The translations under genes were made by a program, and so were the position numbers. From Actinobacillus sp. GY-402 (lineage in GTDB: Bacteria > Pseudomonadota > Gammaproteobacteria > Enterobacterales > Pasteurellaceae), in assembly GCF_014843355.1 (NCBI RefSeq), contig NZ_CP062137.1, forward strand, positions 558,001 through 622,000: a stretch of 64,000 bases of DNA. The letters run 5' to 3'. Of this stretch, positions 23,786 through 34,516 are shown piece after piece. The notes beneath the pieces were generated by a model, which was given only the letters and a program-made list of their open reading frames with translations, had not been told where the DNA came from and did not search any database. Position 1 is the first letter of the stretch; each line of letters starts with the position of its first letter.

Positions 23786-24550
23786 TTATACCGCCGCTAA
23801 CATGCCGCCGTCCACGAACAATAGATGTCCGTTAACGAAGTCTGAAGCTTTGGCGGATAAAAATACGGCGGCACCGATGAGTTCTTTCGGATCGCCCCAG
23901 CGCGCGGCGGGCGTACGTTTACACAACCATTCGCTGAATTCTTTATTTTCTACCAGGGGTTTGGTGAGTTCGGTGGCGAAATAGCCCGGTGCGATACCGT
24001 TCACCTGAATGTTGTAACGGGCGAGTTCCACACACATGCCGCGGGTTAACATTTTCACCGCGCCTTTGGAGGCGGCGTAAGGCGTGATAGTATCGCGCCC
24101 CAATTCGCTTTGCATGGAACCGATGTTGATAATTTTGCCCCGATTGCGTTTTACCATATAACGGGCAACCGTCTGTGAAACGATAAACACGGCTTTTTGG
24201 TTGACTTTTACGATATCGTCGAAATCCTTTTCCGGAAATTCGCAGAACGGGTGGCGACGCTGAATGCCGGCATTATTGATGAGTACGTCAATCGGACCAA
24301 TGTCTTTTTCAATGTGAGCAATGGCTTGCTGCACCGCTTGGGAATCGGTAACGTCAAACGCGACGGCATAAGCCTTGAAGCCTTGTGCGTTTAATTCGTC
24401 GGCAACCTGCTGCGCTTTTTCCTGATTGGTACCGTTAATAATGACTTCGGCACCGTGTTCGGCAACGCCTTGCGCAAGCAAACGACCGATACCGCGGGTG
24501 GAGCCGGTGATGAGAATATGTTTATTGTTTAGTGAAAATAAATCGCTCAT
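23786..24550 (-). CDS. idnO: Gluconate 5-dehydrogenase (SDR family)
   Basis: I choose the ATG at 24550 (MSDLFSLNNKHILITGSTRG), 254 residues, the family length; the longer frame adds 15 codons overlapping idnD. It has the SDR cofactor motif TGSTRGIG, NNAG, and catalytic Ser, Tyr and Lys in the region GSMQSELGRDTITPYAASKG. IdnO interconverts 5-ketogluconate and D-gluconate with NADPH. It sits between idnD and the permease. Confidence 0.9.
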   Translation of the reverse strand: MSDLFSLNNKHILITGSTRGIGRLLAQGVAEHGAEVIINGTNQEKAQQVADELNAQGFKAYAVAFDVTDSQAVQQAIAHIEKDIGPIDVLINNAGIQRRHPFCEFPEKDFDDIVKVNQKAVFIVSQTVARYMVKRNRGKIINIGSMQSELGRDTITPYAASKGAVKMLTRGMCVELARYNIQVNGIAPGYFATELTKPLVENKEFSEWLCKRTPAARWGDPKELIGAAVFLSAKASDFVNGHLLFVDGGMLAAV

Positions 24551-24560
24551 ATTGTATTCC

Positions 24561-25604
24561 TTATTCGAAACTGAGTTGAACTTTTGCCGTTTCATCTTTG
24601 TTTGCCGCCGCTTTCAGCGCGTCTTCAAGCTGACGGAAACCGAATACTTTTGAAAGTAACGGCAACGGATTTACTTTACCTGTACTGAGCCATTCCACAG
24701 AAGTATTGAATTCCTCAATAAATCGGAAGGAACCTTTCCAGCTGATTTCTTTCGCGATCAACGTCATCATATTGAATTCGGGAATTGCGCCGCCCATGCC
24801 TACTTGAATCAATTTTCCGCGCGCTTTAGTGATAGCGAGACAGCGTTCGAGGGAAGACGGATGGCCGGAAACTTCAAAAGACACATCAAAATAGCCTTTG
24901 TGTTCGGCGTAAGCGGAGAAATCATCGTTTAGCGCGTGTAACGCTTTATCGGCGCCCATTTTCAAAGCCAAATCCAGACAGCGTCGGCTCATATCCGCAC
25001 ACACGATTTCCGCCGCGCCCAACGCTTTCACTGAAGCGACGACCAGGCAACCGATTGGCCCGACGCCGGAAATAAAGACTTTTTTGCCGGTTAAATCGCC
25101 CGCCTGTTTGGCGGCGTGAATGGTAACGGCTAAGGGTTCGGCAAATGCCATGACATCGTCGGAGGCCTCCTGCGGATAATCGATACATTGTGCGTTATCC
25201 ACCACTTTGTATTGCGTGAAACCGCCGTCCACATGCGGATTGTACATAGCGCTGCCGAAAAAACGCATGGTTTCGCATTGATTGGTTTCACCGGACAAGC
25301 AATATTTGCATTTCAGGCAAGGCTTGCTCGGATTGATGGCGACTTTTTGCCCTGCATACAGTTTCGGATCGTTGGTTTTGACGACTTTACCGATCACTTC
25401 ATGACCTAAAATCATCGGATGTTTAACTTCAAAATTACCGACTTTACCGTGCTGATAATAATGCAAATCGGAACCGCAAATGCCCCCGCGGGTGATTTGC
25501 ACTAAGGTTTGGTCCCGACTGCTTTCATCGTAATCAATGTGCTGTGTCACGACATCCACATCATTTTTGCCTTTAACAACACAAGAAAGGATTTCGATTT
25601 TCAT
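24561..25604 (-). CDS. idnD: L-idonate 5-dehydrogenase (zinc MDR family)
   Basis: The 347-residue protein has the zinc alcohol dehydrogenase plan: catalytic GGICGSDLHYY and GHEVIGKV, the structural-zinc cysteines in PSKPCLKCKYCLSGETNQC, and a Rossmann GVGPIGCL. IdnD oxidises L-idonate to 5-ketogluconate. First gene of the minus-strand operon, directly behind the paired GntR/IdnR operators and CRP site. Confidence 0.9.
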   Translation of the reverse strand: MKIEILSCVVKGKNDVDVVTQHIDYDESSRDQTLVQITRGGICGSDLHYYQHGKVGNFEVKHPMILGHEVIGKVVKTNDPKLYAGQKVAINPSKPCLKCKYCLSGETNQCETMRFFGSAMYNPHVDGGFTQYKVVDNAQCIDYPQEASDDVMAFAEPLAVTIHAAKQAGDLTGKKVFISGVGPIGCLVVASVKALGAAEIVCADMSRRCLDLALKMGADKALHALNDDFSAYAEHKGYFDVSFEVSGHPSSLERCLAITKARGKLIQVGMGGAIPEFNMMTLIAKEISWKGSFRFIEEFNTSVEWLSTGKVNPLPLLSKVFGFRQLEDALKAAANKDETAKVQLSFE

Positions 25605-25623
25605 AAGATTCTCCTTGTTTTAT

Positions 25624-25637
25624 TGTTACTAGTAACA
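25624..25637. promoter_or_regulatory. GntR/IdnR-type operator 1
   Basis: TGTTACTAGTAACA is a perfect 14-bp palindrome matching the known GntR/IdnR operator form (ATGTTAC...GTAACAT). It lies 20 bases upstream of idnD and probably blocks its transcription. Confidence 0.75.
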
Positions 25638-25741
25638 TATCTATTTTTATAAAAAGAGTAAATTAATAAAGTGTAAAACTGTGATCCACTTCAAATTATT
25701 TTGATAACTTGGTTATAATGCAGGCAAACATGAAAATTTAT

Positions 25742-25757
25742 TGTGATGTTGATCACA
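25742..25757. promoter_or_regulatory. CRP binding site
   Basis: TGTGATGTTGATCACA matches the TGTGA-N6-TCACA consensus exactly on both half-sites. It lies between the divergent idnD and gluconokinase genes and should give catabolite control of both. Confidence 0.8.
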
Positions 25758-25765
25758 AAAATAGA

Positions 25766-25779
25766 TGTTACTGGTAACG
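25766..25779. promoter_or_regulatory. GntR/IdnR-type operator 2
   Basis: TGTTACTGGTAACG is a near-palindromic second operator, 50 bases upstream of the gluconokinase start and ten bases past the CRP site. Two sites 142 bases apart could allow DNA looping. Confidence 0.7.
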
Positions 25780-25828
25780 AAAGGATGTTTTTTTGATATG
25801 GTAAATAAAAAATAACGGAGAAATGAAC

Positions 25829-26344
25829 ATGTCGAAAGGTAAAAGTTTTATTTTGATGGGCGTATCCAGCACGGGGAAAACTTCGGTCGGCACGGAAGTG
25901 GCGCGCCGTTTAGGCATTAAACTGATTGACGGTGACGATTTGCACCCGCGCGCCAACATTATAAAAATGGGCGAAGGTCATCCTTTAAACGATGACGACC
26001 GTCGGCCTTGGTTGGAACGGATTCGTGACGCCGCATTCAGCTTGGAACACAAAAGCGAAGTGGGCATTATTGTGTGTTCGGCGCTGAAGAAAAAATACCG
26101 CGATCTCATTCGCGACGGTAACGACAGCGTAAAATTTCTGTTTTTGCACGGCAGTTTCGATTTAATCCTTGAACGCATGCGCCGGCGTAAAGGCCATTAT
26201 ATGAAAGAAGAAATGCTGAAAAGTCAGTTTGAAACGCTGGAAGTCCCGCAAGCGGACGAGCCGGACGTGATTCCCATTGATGTCAGCGGCAGCTTCGAAG
26301 ACGTGGTGGAAAAATGCGTTCGAGCGCTAAAACCTTATCTGTAA
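25829..26344 (+). CDS. gntK: Gluconokinase
   Basis: A 171-residue protein with the P-loop GVSSTGKTSVG at about residues 11-21, the gluconate-site DGDDLHPRANIIKMGEG, and CSALKKKYRD, all typical of the small GntK/IdnK kinases. It phosphorylates gluconate to 6-phosphogluconate. The second of two ATGs (25829) is spaced 8 bases from CGGAG and is preferred. Divergent from idnD with shared regulation. Confidence 0.92.
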   Translation: MSKGKSFILMGVSSTGKTSVGTEVARRLGIKLIDGDDLHPRANIIKMGEGHPLNDDDRRPWLERIRDAAFSLEHKSEVGIIVCSALKKKYRDLIRDGNDSVKFLFLHGSFDLILERMRRRKGHYMKEEMLKSQFETLEVPQADEPDVIPIDVSGSFEDVVEKCVRALKPYL

Positions 26345-26395
26345 AAAACGGAAAAGTGCGGTCAAAAAATGCAACGTTTTTTTGATCGCCCCGGT

Positions 26396-27319
26396 TCACT
26401 GCTCTGTCCTGACATATTCTTTTAACGTCTGAATAAACGCCCGCGCCGCACGGGATAAATAGCGCCCTTTGCGGTATACCGCGATAACGGTTCGGGCGGC
26501 TTTCGTATCTAAAGCGCAATAGCAGGGTTCGTGTTCGAAATGATTGGTCCGGATTAAAGTTTCCGGTAGTAACGTAACGCCGATACCGGCGCCCGCTAAA
26601 GCTTGGGCGGTCGTCATGCTGTCGGTTTCAAAAATCACATTTGGGGTAAAACCCGCTTCATTACATAAATTCAGTAGCATTTGATGCAGTTTATGGCTTT
26701 TGTTCATTTGAATAAAAGGTGTATCACACAAATCCGCCAAATGAATATGCGGTGTATAGGTATGATCGCCGGCAATTAATTTTAACCTTTCCGCGATGGG
26801 GTGGGTCGGTGGCAATGCCAATAACATGCGTTCTTCAAATAATATTTCATAATCGAATAACTTTTCATCAATCGGTAGCAGAGAAATGGAAATGTCCGTT
26901 TCGCCGGTTAGGGCAAGCTCTTCCAGATTACGGGTATTGTCTTCTTTTAAAAATACTTCGATATCGGGATAAGTTTTGCGAAATTGCGGTAGCAACTGCG
27001 ACATTAAATAAGCGCTTCTGAAAGGGGATGAGCCCACGGTTACTCGACCTTTTTTTATCTTCAACACATCATCAACCCTCTGTTCGAATTGATTTTGCAA
27101 ATCCATCACCGCTTTGGCATGTTCTACATAGAGTTTACCGATGTAGGTGAGTTTTAACGGTGAAGTGGAGCGATCAAAAATCGGCGCGCCGATTTGTTCT
27201 TCCACTTTCTGAACAAACTGACTGAGAGACGGTTGCGAGATAAACAGTTTTTTGGCTGCACTTGAAAAATTACGTTCTTCGACAACTTTCAGTACGTATC
27301 GGTATTGTTTGAATGTCAT
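26396..27319 (-). CDS. LysR-family regulator divergent from ttdAB (TtdR-like)
   Basis: The 307-residue protein has an N-terminal HTH (YVLKVVEERNFSSAAKKLFI, SQPSLSQFVQKVEEQIGAPI) and a CbbR/CysB-like effector domain. It is divergent from ttdA with a 130-base gap holding a 15-bp perfect palindrome. E. coli TtdR plays the same role for the L-tartrate operon; the name here rests on context. Likely activates ttdAB and the transporter with tartrate or a similar diacid. Confidence 0.82.
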   Translation of the reverse strand: MTFKQYRYVLKVVEERNFSSAAKKLFISQPSLSQFVQKVEEQIGAPIFDRSTSPLKLTYIGKLYVEHAKAVMDLQNQFEQRVDDVLKIKKGRVTVGSSPFRSAYLMSQLLPQFRKTYPDIEVFLKEDNTRNLEELALTGETDISISLLPIDEKLFDYEILFEERMLLALPPTHPIAERLKLIAGDHTYTPHIHLADLCDTPFIQMNKSHKLHQMLLNLCNEAGFTPNVIFETDSMTTAQALAGAGIGVTLLPETLIRTNHFEHEPCYCALDTKAARTVIAVYRKGRYLSRAARAFIQTLKEYVRTEQ

Positions 27320-27376
27320 GGCTCACCTATAGGTTTTTTATTATATATACCATATAAAAAATCGTATTAGACTTAT

Positions 27377-27391
27377 TATAATCAGATTATA
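27377..27391. promoter_or_regulatory. 15-bp palindrome in the ttd control region
   Basis: TATAATCAGATTATA is a perfect 7-1-7 palindrome with the T-N11-A form bound by LysR regulators. It lies 58 bases upstream of ttdA, at the expected activator position. Confidence 0.5.
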
Positions 27392-27449
27392 TAGGATACT
27401 CCACATGAAAAGTGTGGTTTTACATTAATCAGTAAAGAGGAGTGATTCT

Positions 27450-28352
27450 ATGATGACTAAAGAAGAAGGCGTTCGTTATCTCACCGATACGATCGCCAAA
27501 TTCGTCGGATATACGGGAAAAGTTTTGCCTGACGATGTAACGGCGAAACTGAAAGAACTACGCGAAAAAGAGCAGGAACAATTACCTAAGATTATTTACG
27601 GCGCCATGTTTCGTAATCAGGATTTGGCGGCGAAATTAAATCGTCCGAGTTGTCAGGACACCGGTGTTATTCAGTTTTTCGTCAAGTGCGGTGCAAATTT
27701 CCCTTATATCGGCGAACTGGAAGCGTTGTTAAAAGAAGCGGTCATTCAGGCAACCAAAGAAGCGCCGCTACGTCATAACAGCGTAGAAACTTTTGATGAA
27801 TACAACACCGGCAAAAATGTCGGCAAAGGAACGCCGAGCGTGTTCTGGGAAATCGTACCGGACAGCGACGAATTGGAACTGGATACCTATATGGCGGGCG
27901 GCGGTTGTTCATTACCGGGGCAAGCCAAAGTTTTAATGCCGGGAGAAGGCTATGAAGGCGTAACCAAATTTGTATTGGATGTCATGACCAGCTACGGTTT
28001 GAATGCTTGCCCGCCGCTATTGGTCGGCGTGGGTATCGCCACGTCGGTGGAAACCGCTGCGGTACAATCCAAAAAAGCCTTATTCCGTCCGCTGGGTGAA
28101 CGCAATCCGAATGAACGCGCCGCTTATATGGAACAATTACTGGAAGACGGCATCAACAGCATCGGACTTGGTCCGCAAGGATTAAAAGGCAAAATGTCCG
28201 TACTCGGCGTGAATATCGAAAATACCGCACGTCATCCTTCCGTTATCGGTGTCAGCGTAAACGTCGGCTGTTGGTCACACCGTAAAGGCCACATTATTTT
28301 TGATAAAGATCTTAACTACCGCATTACTTCACATTCGGGGGTGACATTATGA
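27450..28352 (+). CDS. ttdA: L(+)-tartrate dehydratase alpha subunit
   Basis: The 300-residue protein matches TtdA (about 303). It belongs to the class I fumarase/tartrate dehydratase alpha family with three iron-sulfur cysteines, seen in [17 protein letters not shown], and [10 protein letters not shown]-type segments. With TtdB it turns L-tartrate into oxaloacetate and water. Class I fumarase heterodimers are close relatives, so a role on another hydroxy-diacid is possible. A GGAG site lies 7 bases before the ATG; the stop overlaps ttdB. Confidence 0.88.
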   Translation: MMTKEEGVRYLTDTIAKFVGYTGKVLPDDVTAKLKELREKEQEQLPKIIYGAMFRNQDLAAKLNRPSCQDTGVIQFFVKCGANFPYIGELEALLKEAVIQATKEAPLRHNSVETFDEYNTGKNVGKGTPSVFWEIVPDSDELELDTYMAGGGCSLPGQAKVLMPGEGYEGVTKFVLDVMTSYGLNACPPLLVGVGIATSVETAAVQSKKALFRPLGERNPNERAAYMEQLLEDGINSIGLGPQGLKGKMSVLGVNIENTARHPSVIGVSVNVGCWSHRKGHIIFDKDLNYRITSHSGVTL

Positions 28353-28963
28353 GCGACAAAAAAATTCTGACCACGCCGATTAAGGCGGAAGATTTGGCCG
28401 ATATTAATATCGGCGACATTATCTATTTGAACGGTTATATCGTCACTTGCCGCGATGTGGCGCATCGTCGTCTTATTAATGAAAAACGTCCCTTGCCGGT
28501 AGATGTGAAAGATGGCGCAATTTTACATGCCGGTCCGATTATCCGTGCGCTCGGTGACGATAAATACGAAATGGTATCGGTCGGACCGACCACCAGTATG
28601 CGCATGGAAAAATTCGAGAAAGAATTTATTCGTCAAACCGGTGTAAAACTCATTGTCGGCAAAGGCGGAATGGGTAGCGGTACCATGGAAGGCTGTCGTG
28701 ATTATAAAGCGCTGCATTGCGTTTTCCCTGCCGGCTGCGCCGTTCTGGCGGCGGAATGCGTGGAAGAAATTGAAGACGCGCAATGGAAAGATCTCGGTAT
28801 GCCAGAAACCTTGTGGGTTTGTCGGGTGAAAGAGTTCGGTCCTTTGATTGTGTCTATTGATACTCATGGACGGAATATTTTCGAAGAGAACAAAATTGAG
28901 TTTAACAAGAAAAAAGACGCGGCCATTGAAGAAATCTGCAAACATGTGGACTTCATCAAATGA
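28349..28963 (+). CDS. ttdB: L(+)-tartrate dehydratase beta subunit
   Basis: The 204-residue protein has the beta-subunit features: [19 protein letters not shown], and [10 protein letters not shown] with a downstream CAVLAAECV. It supplies the second domain of the [4Fe-4S] dehydratase. The ATGA overlap with ttdA gives balanced synthesis. Length equals E. coli TtdB (201) closely. Confidence 0.88.
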   Translation: MSDKKILTTPIKAEDLADINIGDIIYLNGYIVTCRDVAHRRLINEKRPLPVDVKDGAILHAGPIIRALGDDKYEMVSVGPTTSMRMEKFEKEFIRQTGVKLIVGKGGMGSGTMEGCRDYKALHCVFPAGCAVLAAECVEEIEDAQWKDLGMPETLWVCRVKEFGPLIVSIDTHGRNIFEENKIEFNKKKDAAIEEICKHVDFIK

Positions 28964-28973
28964 GTAAATTTAA

Positions 28974-29003
28974 ACCGCCCCGTGTAATTGTTATGCGGGG
29001 TGT
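28974..29003 (+). terminator. Weak hairpin between ttdB and the transporter
   Basis: CGCCCCG and CGGGGTG pair loosely around a 12-nt loop and are followed by TTTTG. It could partly reduce read-through into the transporter gene. Confidence 0.4.
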
Positions 29004-29030
29004 TTTGTATCCAACATTTTAGGAGGATAT

Positions 29031-30305
29031 ATGAGTGCAAGCTCTATCACTCTGCTATTTCTGCTGTTTGCGATTATCATGTTTGTATGGGAAAAAATTC
29101 CTTTGGCCTTAACAGCGATGATTGTATGTATCGGTTTGGTTGTAACCGGTGTACTGGAACCTAAAACTGCATTTTTAGGTTTTATCGACAGTAATGTCAT
29201 TTTATTTGTTGCCATGTTTATTATAGGTGGCGCCTTATTTGAAACGGGGATGGCGAATAAAATAGGCGGATTGGTCAGTCGGTCTGCCAAGACCGAAAGA
29301 CAATTAACCGTGACCTTAATGTTAATCACAGGTTTGATGTCCGGATTTTTATCCAATACGGGCACCGCGGCTATTTTAATTCCGGTTGTGATCGGTATTG
29401 CCACACGTTCCGGTTTTGCCCGCTCAAGATTGTTGATGCCCTTGGTTTTCGCAGCGGCTATGGGCGGAAATCTTTCTTTAATCGGCGCGCCCGGTAATTT
29501 GATTGCTCAAGGGGTATTGGAGCAGAACGGTATGAAATTCGGTTTTTTCGAATATGCCAAAGTCGGTTTGCCGATTTTACTTACCGGTATTATTTATTTC
29601 GTATTAATCGGGTATAAATTTTTGCCTGGAAAGGAAAATCTCAGTATTGAAGATTCCATTTACAGCGGGAAAACACATGATTACGACTCCGTTCCGAAGT
29701 GGAAACAAAATCTGTCTCTGATTACGTTGGTTATTACATTGCTGGCAATGGTATTTGAAGACGTTATCGGCGTGAAACTCTATATTTCTGCCTGTGTCGG
29801 CGCAATATTATTGGTGACTGCCCGCGTTATCACTGAGAAACAGGCGTATCAGTCCATTGATTCACAGGTTATCTTTTTATTCGGTGGAACACTAGCTTTG
29901 GCTGCGGCATTAAAAGAGACGGGAGCCGGAGCAGAAATTGCCGGTACCATTATCGGTCTGTTAGGCAGTAATCCCAGTCCCTTTGCATTGTTGGTAACGG
30001 TTTTCGTATTAAGTTGTATTCTGACTAATTTTATGTCGAACACCGCAACTACCGCATTATTAGCGCCGATTTGTTTGTCTATCGCCAATCAACTTGGTGC
30101 CGATCCGCGAGCGGTATTAATGGCGACGGTAATCGGCGCATCCTGTGCTTATGCTACGCCTATAGGCATGCCGGCAAATACAATGATACTTTCCATAGGC
30201 GGTTATAAGTTTATGGATTATGTCAAAGCAGGTTTACCGTTAATCGTAGTTTCAACCGTGGTATCGCTGATTTTATTACCGCTGTTTTTCCCATTTTATC
30301 CGTAA
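29031..30305 (+). CDS. SLC13/DASS-family diacid transporter
   Basis: The 424-residue protein has about 11-12 membrane segments and paired motifs SNTGTAAILIPVV and SNTATTALLAPICL, the repeated sodium/substrate sites of the SLC13 (DASS) fold. Located after ttdAB with an AGGAGG site, it probably brings in tartrate or exchanges it for succinate, like E. coli TtdT, though it is not the same length and could carry another diacid. Confidence 0.85.
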   Translation: MSASSITLLFLLFAIIMFVWEKIPLALTAMIVCIGLVVTGVLEPKTAFLGFIDSNVILFVAMFIIGGALFETGMANKIGGLVSRSAKTERQLTVTLMLITGLMSGFLSNTGTAAILIPVVIGIATRSGFARSRLLMPLVFAAAMGGNLSLIGAPGNLIAQGVLEQNGMKFGFFEYAKVGLPILLTGIIYFVLIGYKFLPGKENLSIEDSIYSGKTHDYDSVPKWKQNLSLITLVITLLAMVFEDVIGVKLYISACVGAILLVTARVITEKQAYQSIDSQVIFLFGGTLALAAALKETGAGAEIAGTIIGLLGSNPSPFALLVTVFVLSCILTNFMSNTATTALLAPICLSIANQLGADPRAVLMATVIGASCAYATPIGMPANTMILSIGGYKFMDYVKAGLPLIVVSTVVSLILLPLFFPFYP

Positions 30306-30331
30306 TATTCGGGCAATAACGGTATCGAAAC

Positions 30332-30375
30332 AAAAAGTGCGGTCAAAAAATGTAACGTTTTTTGACCGCACTTTT
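30332..30375. terminator. Bidirectional USS-pair terminator
   Basis: AAAAGTGCGGTCAAAAAA and TTTTTTGACCGCACTTTT pair around a short loop between the convergent transporter and gntR genes, so it can serve both. Confidence 0.85.
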
Positions 30376-30382
30376 ATAGTGA

Positions 30383-31381
30383 TTACAACGTTTCGCCCAA
30401 ATGAATATCATAACCCAAATTTATCACGGCGCTGCGATAGGGAATGCCGTTAATGCGGTTAAGTAATTCCTGCGCGGCGATTTGCCCGATTTCGAAACGC
30501 GGCGTAATCACGGTGGCAAGTTGCGGCGTGATGGATTGCCCCACGTCGTGTCCGTGGAAACCGGCAATGCCGATTTGTTGCGGCACGCCAATGCCGAGCC
30601 GTTGACATTCGAACAAAGCGCCGATGGCCAAATCGTCATTGGTGCAGAAAATGCCGTCCATGGACGGATATTGTTTTATCGCCTGTTGCAATAATTCGCT
30701 CCCCAGGCTAAAAGAAGAATGCGCTTGTGTACTGATGGTGTGCGGCGTTAATCCGTGTTTTTTCATGGCGTTTTCATAGCCCGTTTGTTTCAGTTTGGTG
30801 CGTTTGTCCATTCGTACCGCAAAATACACAATATTCTGGTGTCCGCGCAGAATCATGGTTTCCACCATGGCTTGCGCCGCGCTGACGTTATCGAATCCCA
30901 CCGCCTGATATTTGCTTATTTCGCCGGTATCCATAATCTGAATCACGGGAATGTCGGCGATTTCCAGCATTTTCTGGGTTCGTTCGGTGTGAATGTTTTC
31001 CGACAGAATCACGCCGTCTACGTTGTAAGACAGCAGGCTTTCCAACCGTTTTTCTTCTTTTTCGATACTATAACCGAAGTGCGCCAGCATGGTTTGATAA
31101 CCGGCGCTATCGGTGACTTGTTCAATACCGCGAATAACGTTGGCAAACACCGCATTGGTGAGCGATGGAACCAGTACGCCGATAGCGCCGCTTTTCGCTT
31201 TGGAAAGTATATTCGGCGCTTTATTCGGAATATAACTGAAGCTCTCGATCGCTTCGGCGATGCGGATTTGGGTTTCCGGCGCCACCGTGTCGGGGTTGCG
31301 CAAAAAACGGCTTACCGTCATTTTGGTGATACCGAGATGGTCGGCAATATCTTGCAGGGTCGGGCGTTTGGTTTTGGTCAT
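30383..31381 (-). CDS. gntR: LacI-family repressor, GntR/IdnR type
   Basis: The 332-residue protein has the LacI HTH at its start (TLQDIADHLGITKMTVSRFL) and the hinge helix, then a sugar-binding core (GAIGVLVPSLTNAVF, GFHGHDVGQ). E. coli GntR and IdnR are 331-332 residues. It should bind the TGTTAC-N2-GTAACA sites before idnD/gntK and release on gluconate or 5-ketogluconate. It lies 5 kb from those targets, behind the ttd genes. Confidence 0.87.
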   Translation of the reverse strand: MTKTKRPTLQDIADHLGITKMTVSRFLRNPDTVAPETQIRIAEAIESFSYIPNKAPNILSKAKSGAIGVLVPSLTNAVFANVIRGIEQVTDSAGYQTMLAHFGYSIEKEEKRLESLLSYNVDGVILSENIHTERTQKMLEIADIPVIQIMDTGEISKYQAVGFDNVSAAQAMVETMILRGHQNIVYFAVRMDKRTKLKQTGYENAMKKHGLTPHTISTQAHSSFSLGSELLQQAIKQYPSMDGIFCTNDDLAIGALFECQRLGIGVPQQIGIAGFHGHDVGQSITPQLATVITPRFEIGQIAAQELLNRINGIPYRSAVINLGYDIHLGETL

Positions 31382-31516
31382 AATTGGGGCTTAAACGATT
31401 TTCCATTTTCCGTTAGTATAACGAAATTTTCGCTCAGAACAAAAGTGCGGTAGAATTTTTGTCCGGATTTTCATCTGTTTTGCCCGGTTAATCCCGCAAG
31501 ATAACGTCGGGTTATA

Positions 31517-31545
31517 TTTTCATTCAAACGGCAGTGCGGTATAAT
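31517..31545 (+). promoter_or_regulatory. Likely promoter of yciO
   Basis: TTTTCA (31517-31522) and a perfect TATAAT (31540-31545) are 17 bases apart, 32 bases before the yciO ATG. Confidence 0.5.
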
Positions 31546-31576
31546 TGCGACGTTTTTCTTGCAGAAGGCGTAGCTT

Positions 31577-32200
31577 ATGAGTCAACTTTTTTATATTCAT
31601 CCCGAAAATCCGCAGCCGCGATTGATTAATCAAGCCGTGGATATTTTGCGTAACGGCGGTGTGATTGTATATCCGACGGATTCGGGCTATGCCTTAGGTT
31701 GCATGATGGGCGATAAACACGCCATGGATCGCATCGTGGCGATTCGCCACTTGCCGGAAGGGCACAATTTTACCCTGGTGTGCAGCGATTTGTCGGAGCT
31801 TTCCCATTACGCCAAGGTGAGCAATGTGGCGTATCGATTGATTAAAAACAACACGCCGGGGCGTTACACTTTCATTCTGACTGCAACCAAAGAATTGCCG
31901 CGCCGTTTGATGACATCGAAACGCAAAACCATCGGATTGCGCGTTCCGGACAATCAAATTGCGTTAGATCTGCTGAAAACATTGGGCGAACCGATTTTGT
32001 CCTGTTCGCTGATGTTGCCGAATGAAGATCACATCACGCAGTCCGATCCGGAAGAAATCCGCGATCGGTTGGAGCGTCAGGTGGAATTAATCATTCACGG
32101 CGGCTATTTAGGGCAGCAACCGACCACCGTGGTGGATTTAACCGAAGAAACGCCGGTGATCCTGCGTGAAGGCAGCGGTTCCGTCGAACCTTTTATTTAA
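31577..32200 (+). CDS. yciO: Sua5/YciO/YrdC-family protein YciO
   Basis: The 207-residue protein has the family signature IVYPTDSGYALGC and KRKTIGLRVPD, and the C-terminal GSGSVEPFI end of YciO. TsaC/Sua5 relatives make threonylcarbamoyl-adenylate for tRNA t6A; YciO's own activity is much weaker and its role unsettled. Length equals E. coli YciO. It precedes rluB as in many gamma-proteobacteria. Confidence 0.9.
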   Translation: MSQLFYIHPENPQPRLINQAVDILRNGGVIVYPTDSGYALGCMMGDKHAMDRIVAIRHLPEGHNFTLVCSDLSELSHYAKVSNVAYRLIKNNTPGRYTFILTATKELPRRLMTSKRKTIGLRVPDNQIALDLLKTLGEPILSCSLMLPNEDHITQSDPEEIRDRLERQVELIIHGGYLGQQPTTVVDLTEETPVILREGSGSVEPFI

Positions 32201-32274
32201 CTTTTATTCATCCGCCTGCCGCGGAATTTAACTAAAGCAGGCGTCGACGCTTGTGAAAGCGACAAGGAACAATT

Positions 32275-33393
32275 ATGAAATTTCAATCCCATTCTCGTCA
32301 AAAACAATCGGAAAATCGACCGCACTTTAAACGTCACGATAATGCCGATGAATCCCGTTCTGTAAGGTATCGCGAAGAAGGTTATGCACCGCGTCACAAA
32401 GTTGCCGGCAGCAATAAGACAACAGGCATGAACGCTAAAAGTGCGGGCAAAAAATCCGACGAAATTCAGTCGTTCGAGCGTAAACCGTTGCCGATGCGAA
32501 AACCTAAACCGGCTCATCCCGTTGAACGAAAAGCCGTCGCCGGCGAAAAACTGCAAAAAGTGCTGGCCCGTGCGGGACGAGGTTCTCGTCGTGAAATCGA
32601 AGGAATTATCGCAGAGGGACGAGTGAGTGTGGACGGCAAAATCGCCAGTTTAGGCGATCGCGTGATTTTGCATTCCGGCCTGAAAATTCGCATTGACGGA
32701 CATTTGGTGAATTTAACCGGCGTGCAAAAAGACATATGCCGCGTGTTAATGTATTACAAACCGGAAGGCGAATTGTGCACCCGCCATGATCCCGAAGGCC
32801 GCGCCACGGTATTCGATCGCCTGCCGCGCTTAACCGGCTCCCGCTGGATCGCGGTGGGACGGTTGGATATTAACACTTCCGGTCTATTATTATTCACCAC
32901 GGACGGAGAGCTGGCAAACCGCCTGATGCACCCGAGCCGGGAAGTGGAACGGGAATATTCCGTGCGCGTATTCGGCGATGTGGACGACGCCATGCTGGCG
33001 CGTTTGCAAAAAGGCGTGCAGCTGGAAGACGGTCCGGCGAATTTCACCGCGATTAAATCGGCGGGCGGTACGGGAATGAATCAATGGTTTGACGTCACCT
33101 TAATGGAAGGCCGCAACCGCGAAGTGCGTCGCTTGTGGGAAAGCCAGGGAATTCAGGTCAGCCGTTTGATTCGGATCCGCTACGGCAATATTAAATTAAT
33201 GAAAGGATTGCCGCGCGGCGGCTGGCAGGAAATGGATCTGGAAAACGTCAATTATTTGCGCGAACTGGTAGGCTTGCCGCCGGAAACGGAAACCAAGCTG
33301 GATGTGATGCAACCGAACCGTCGGGCGAGAACCGGACAAATCCGTCGAGCCGTGAAGCGCTATTCCGATACGGCAAGACGTTATAAAAAGTAA
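32275..33393 (+). CDS. rluB: 23S rRNA pseudouridine-2605 synthase
   Basis: The 372-residue protein has a long basic, disordered N-terminus (about 1-85), an S4 RNA-binding domain ([20 protein letters not shown]), and the RsuA-type catalytic region with the Asp in [14 protein letters not shown]. It modifies U2605 of 23S rRNA. The basic extension is longer than in E. coli RluB and encodes two uptake sequences, which probably shaped it. Confidence 0.92.
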   Translation: MKFQSHSRQKQSENRPHFKRHDNADESRSVRYREEGYAPRHKVAGSNKTTGMNAKSAGKKSDEIQSFERKPLPMRKPKPAHPVERKAVAGEKLQKVLARAGRGSRREIEGIIAEGRVSVDGKIASLGDRVILHSGLKIRIDGHLVNLTGVQKDICRVLMYYKPEGELCTRHDPEGRATVFDRLPRLTGSRWIAVGRLDINTSGLLLFTTDGELANRLMHPSREVEREYSVRVFGDVDDAMLARLQKGVQLEDGPANFTAIKSAGGTGMNQWFDVTLMEGRNREVRRLWESQGIQVSRLIRIRYGNIKLMKGLPRGGWQEMDLENVNYLRELVGLPPETETKLDVMQPNRRARTGQIRRAVKRYSDTARRYKK

Positions 33394-33462
33394 AAGTGCG
33401 GTCAAAAAAACACAAGTTTTTCGGGCGATACTTTGTCCGTTAATATTGATGAATCAACGTAG

Positions 33463-34443
<981 letters not shown>

Positions 34444-34465
34444 ATAATTCGAAGTGTTTATTTGT

Positions 34466-34497
34466 AAAAGTGCGGTCAAAAATGACCGCATTTTTTT
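34466..34497. terminator. Terminator between cysB and pgsA
   Basis: AAGTGCGGTCA and TGACCGCATT pair around a tiny loop and are followed by a T-run, in the gap between convergent genes. Confidence 0.75.
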
Positions 34498-34516
34498 ATC
34501 CATCCAATTTTATAAT

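Noticed and set aside
30332-30375. Inverted USS pairs as novel elements
   Set aside because: Paired uptake sequences acting as terminators are well known in Pasteurellaceae; listed as terminators only.
32275-32520. Basic N-terminal extension of RluB as a separate gene
   Set aside because: It is in frame with the S4 domain, has one good start, and disordered basic extensions are normal in this family.
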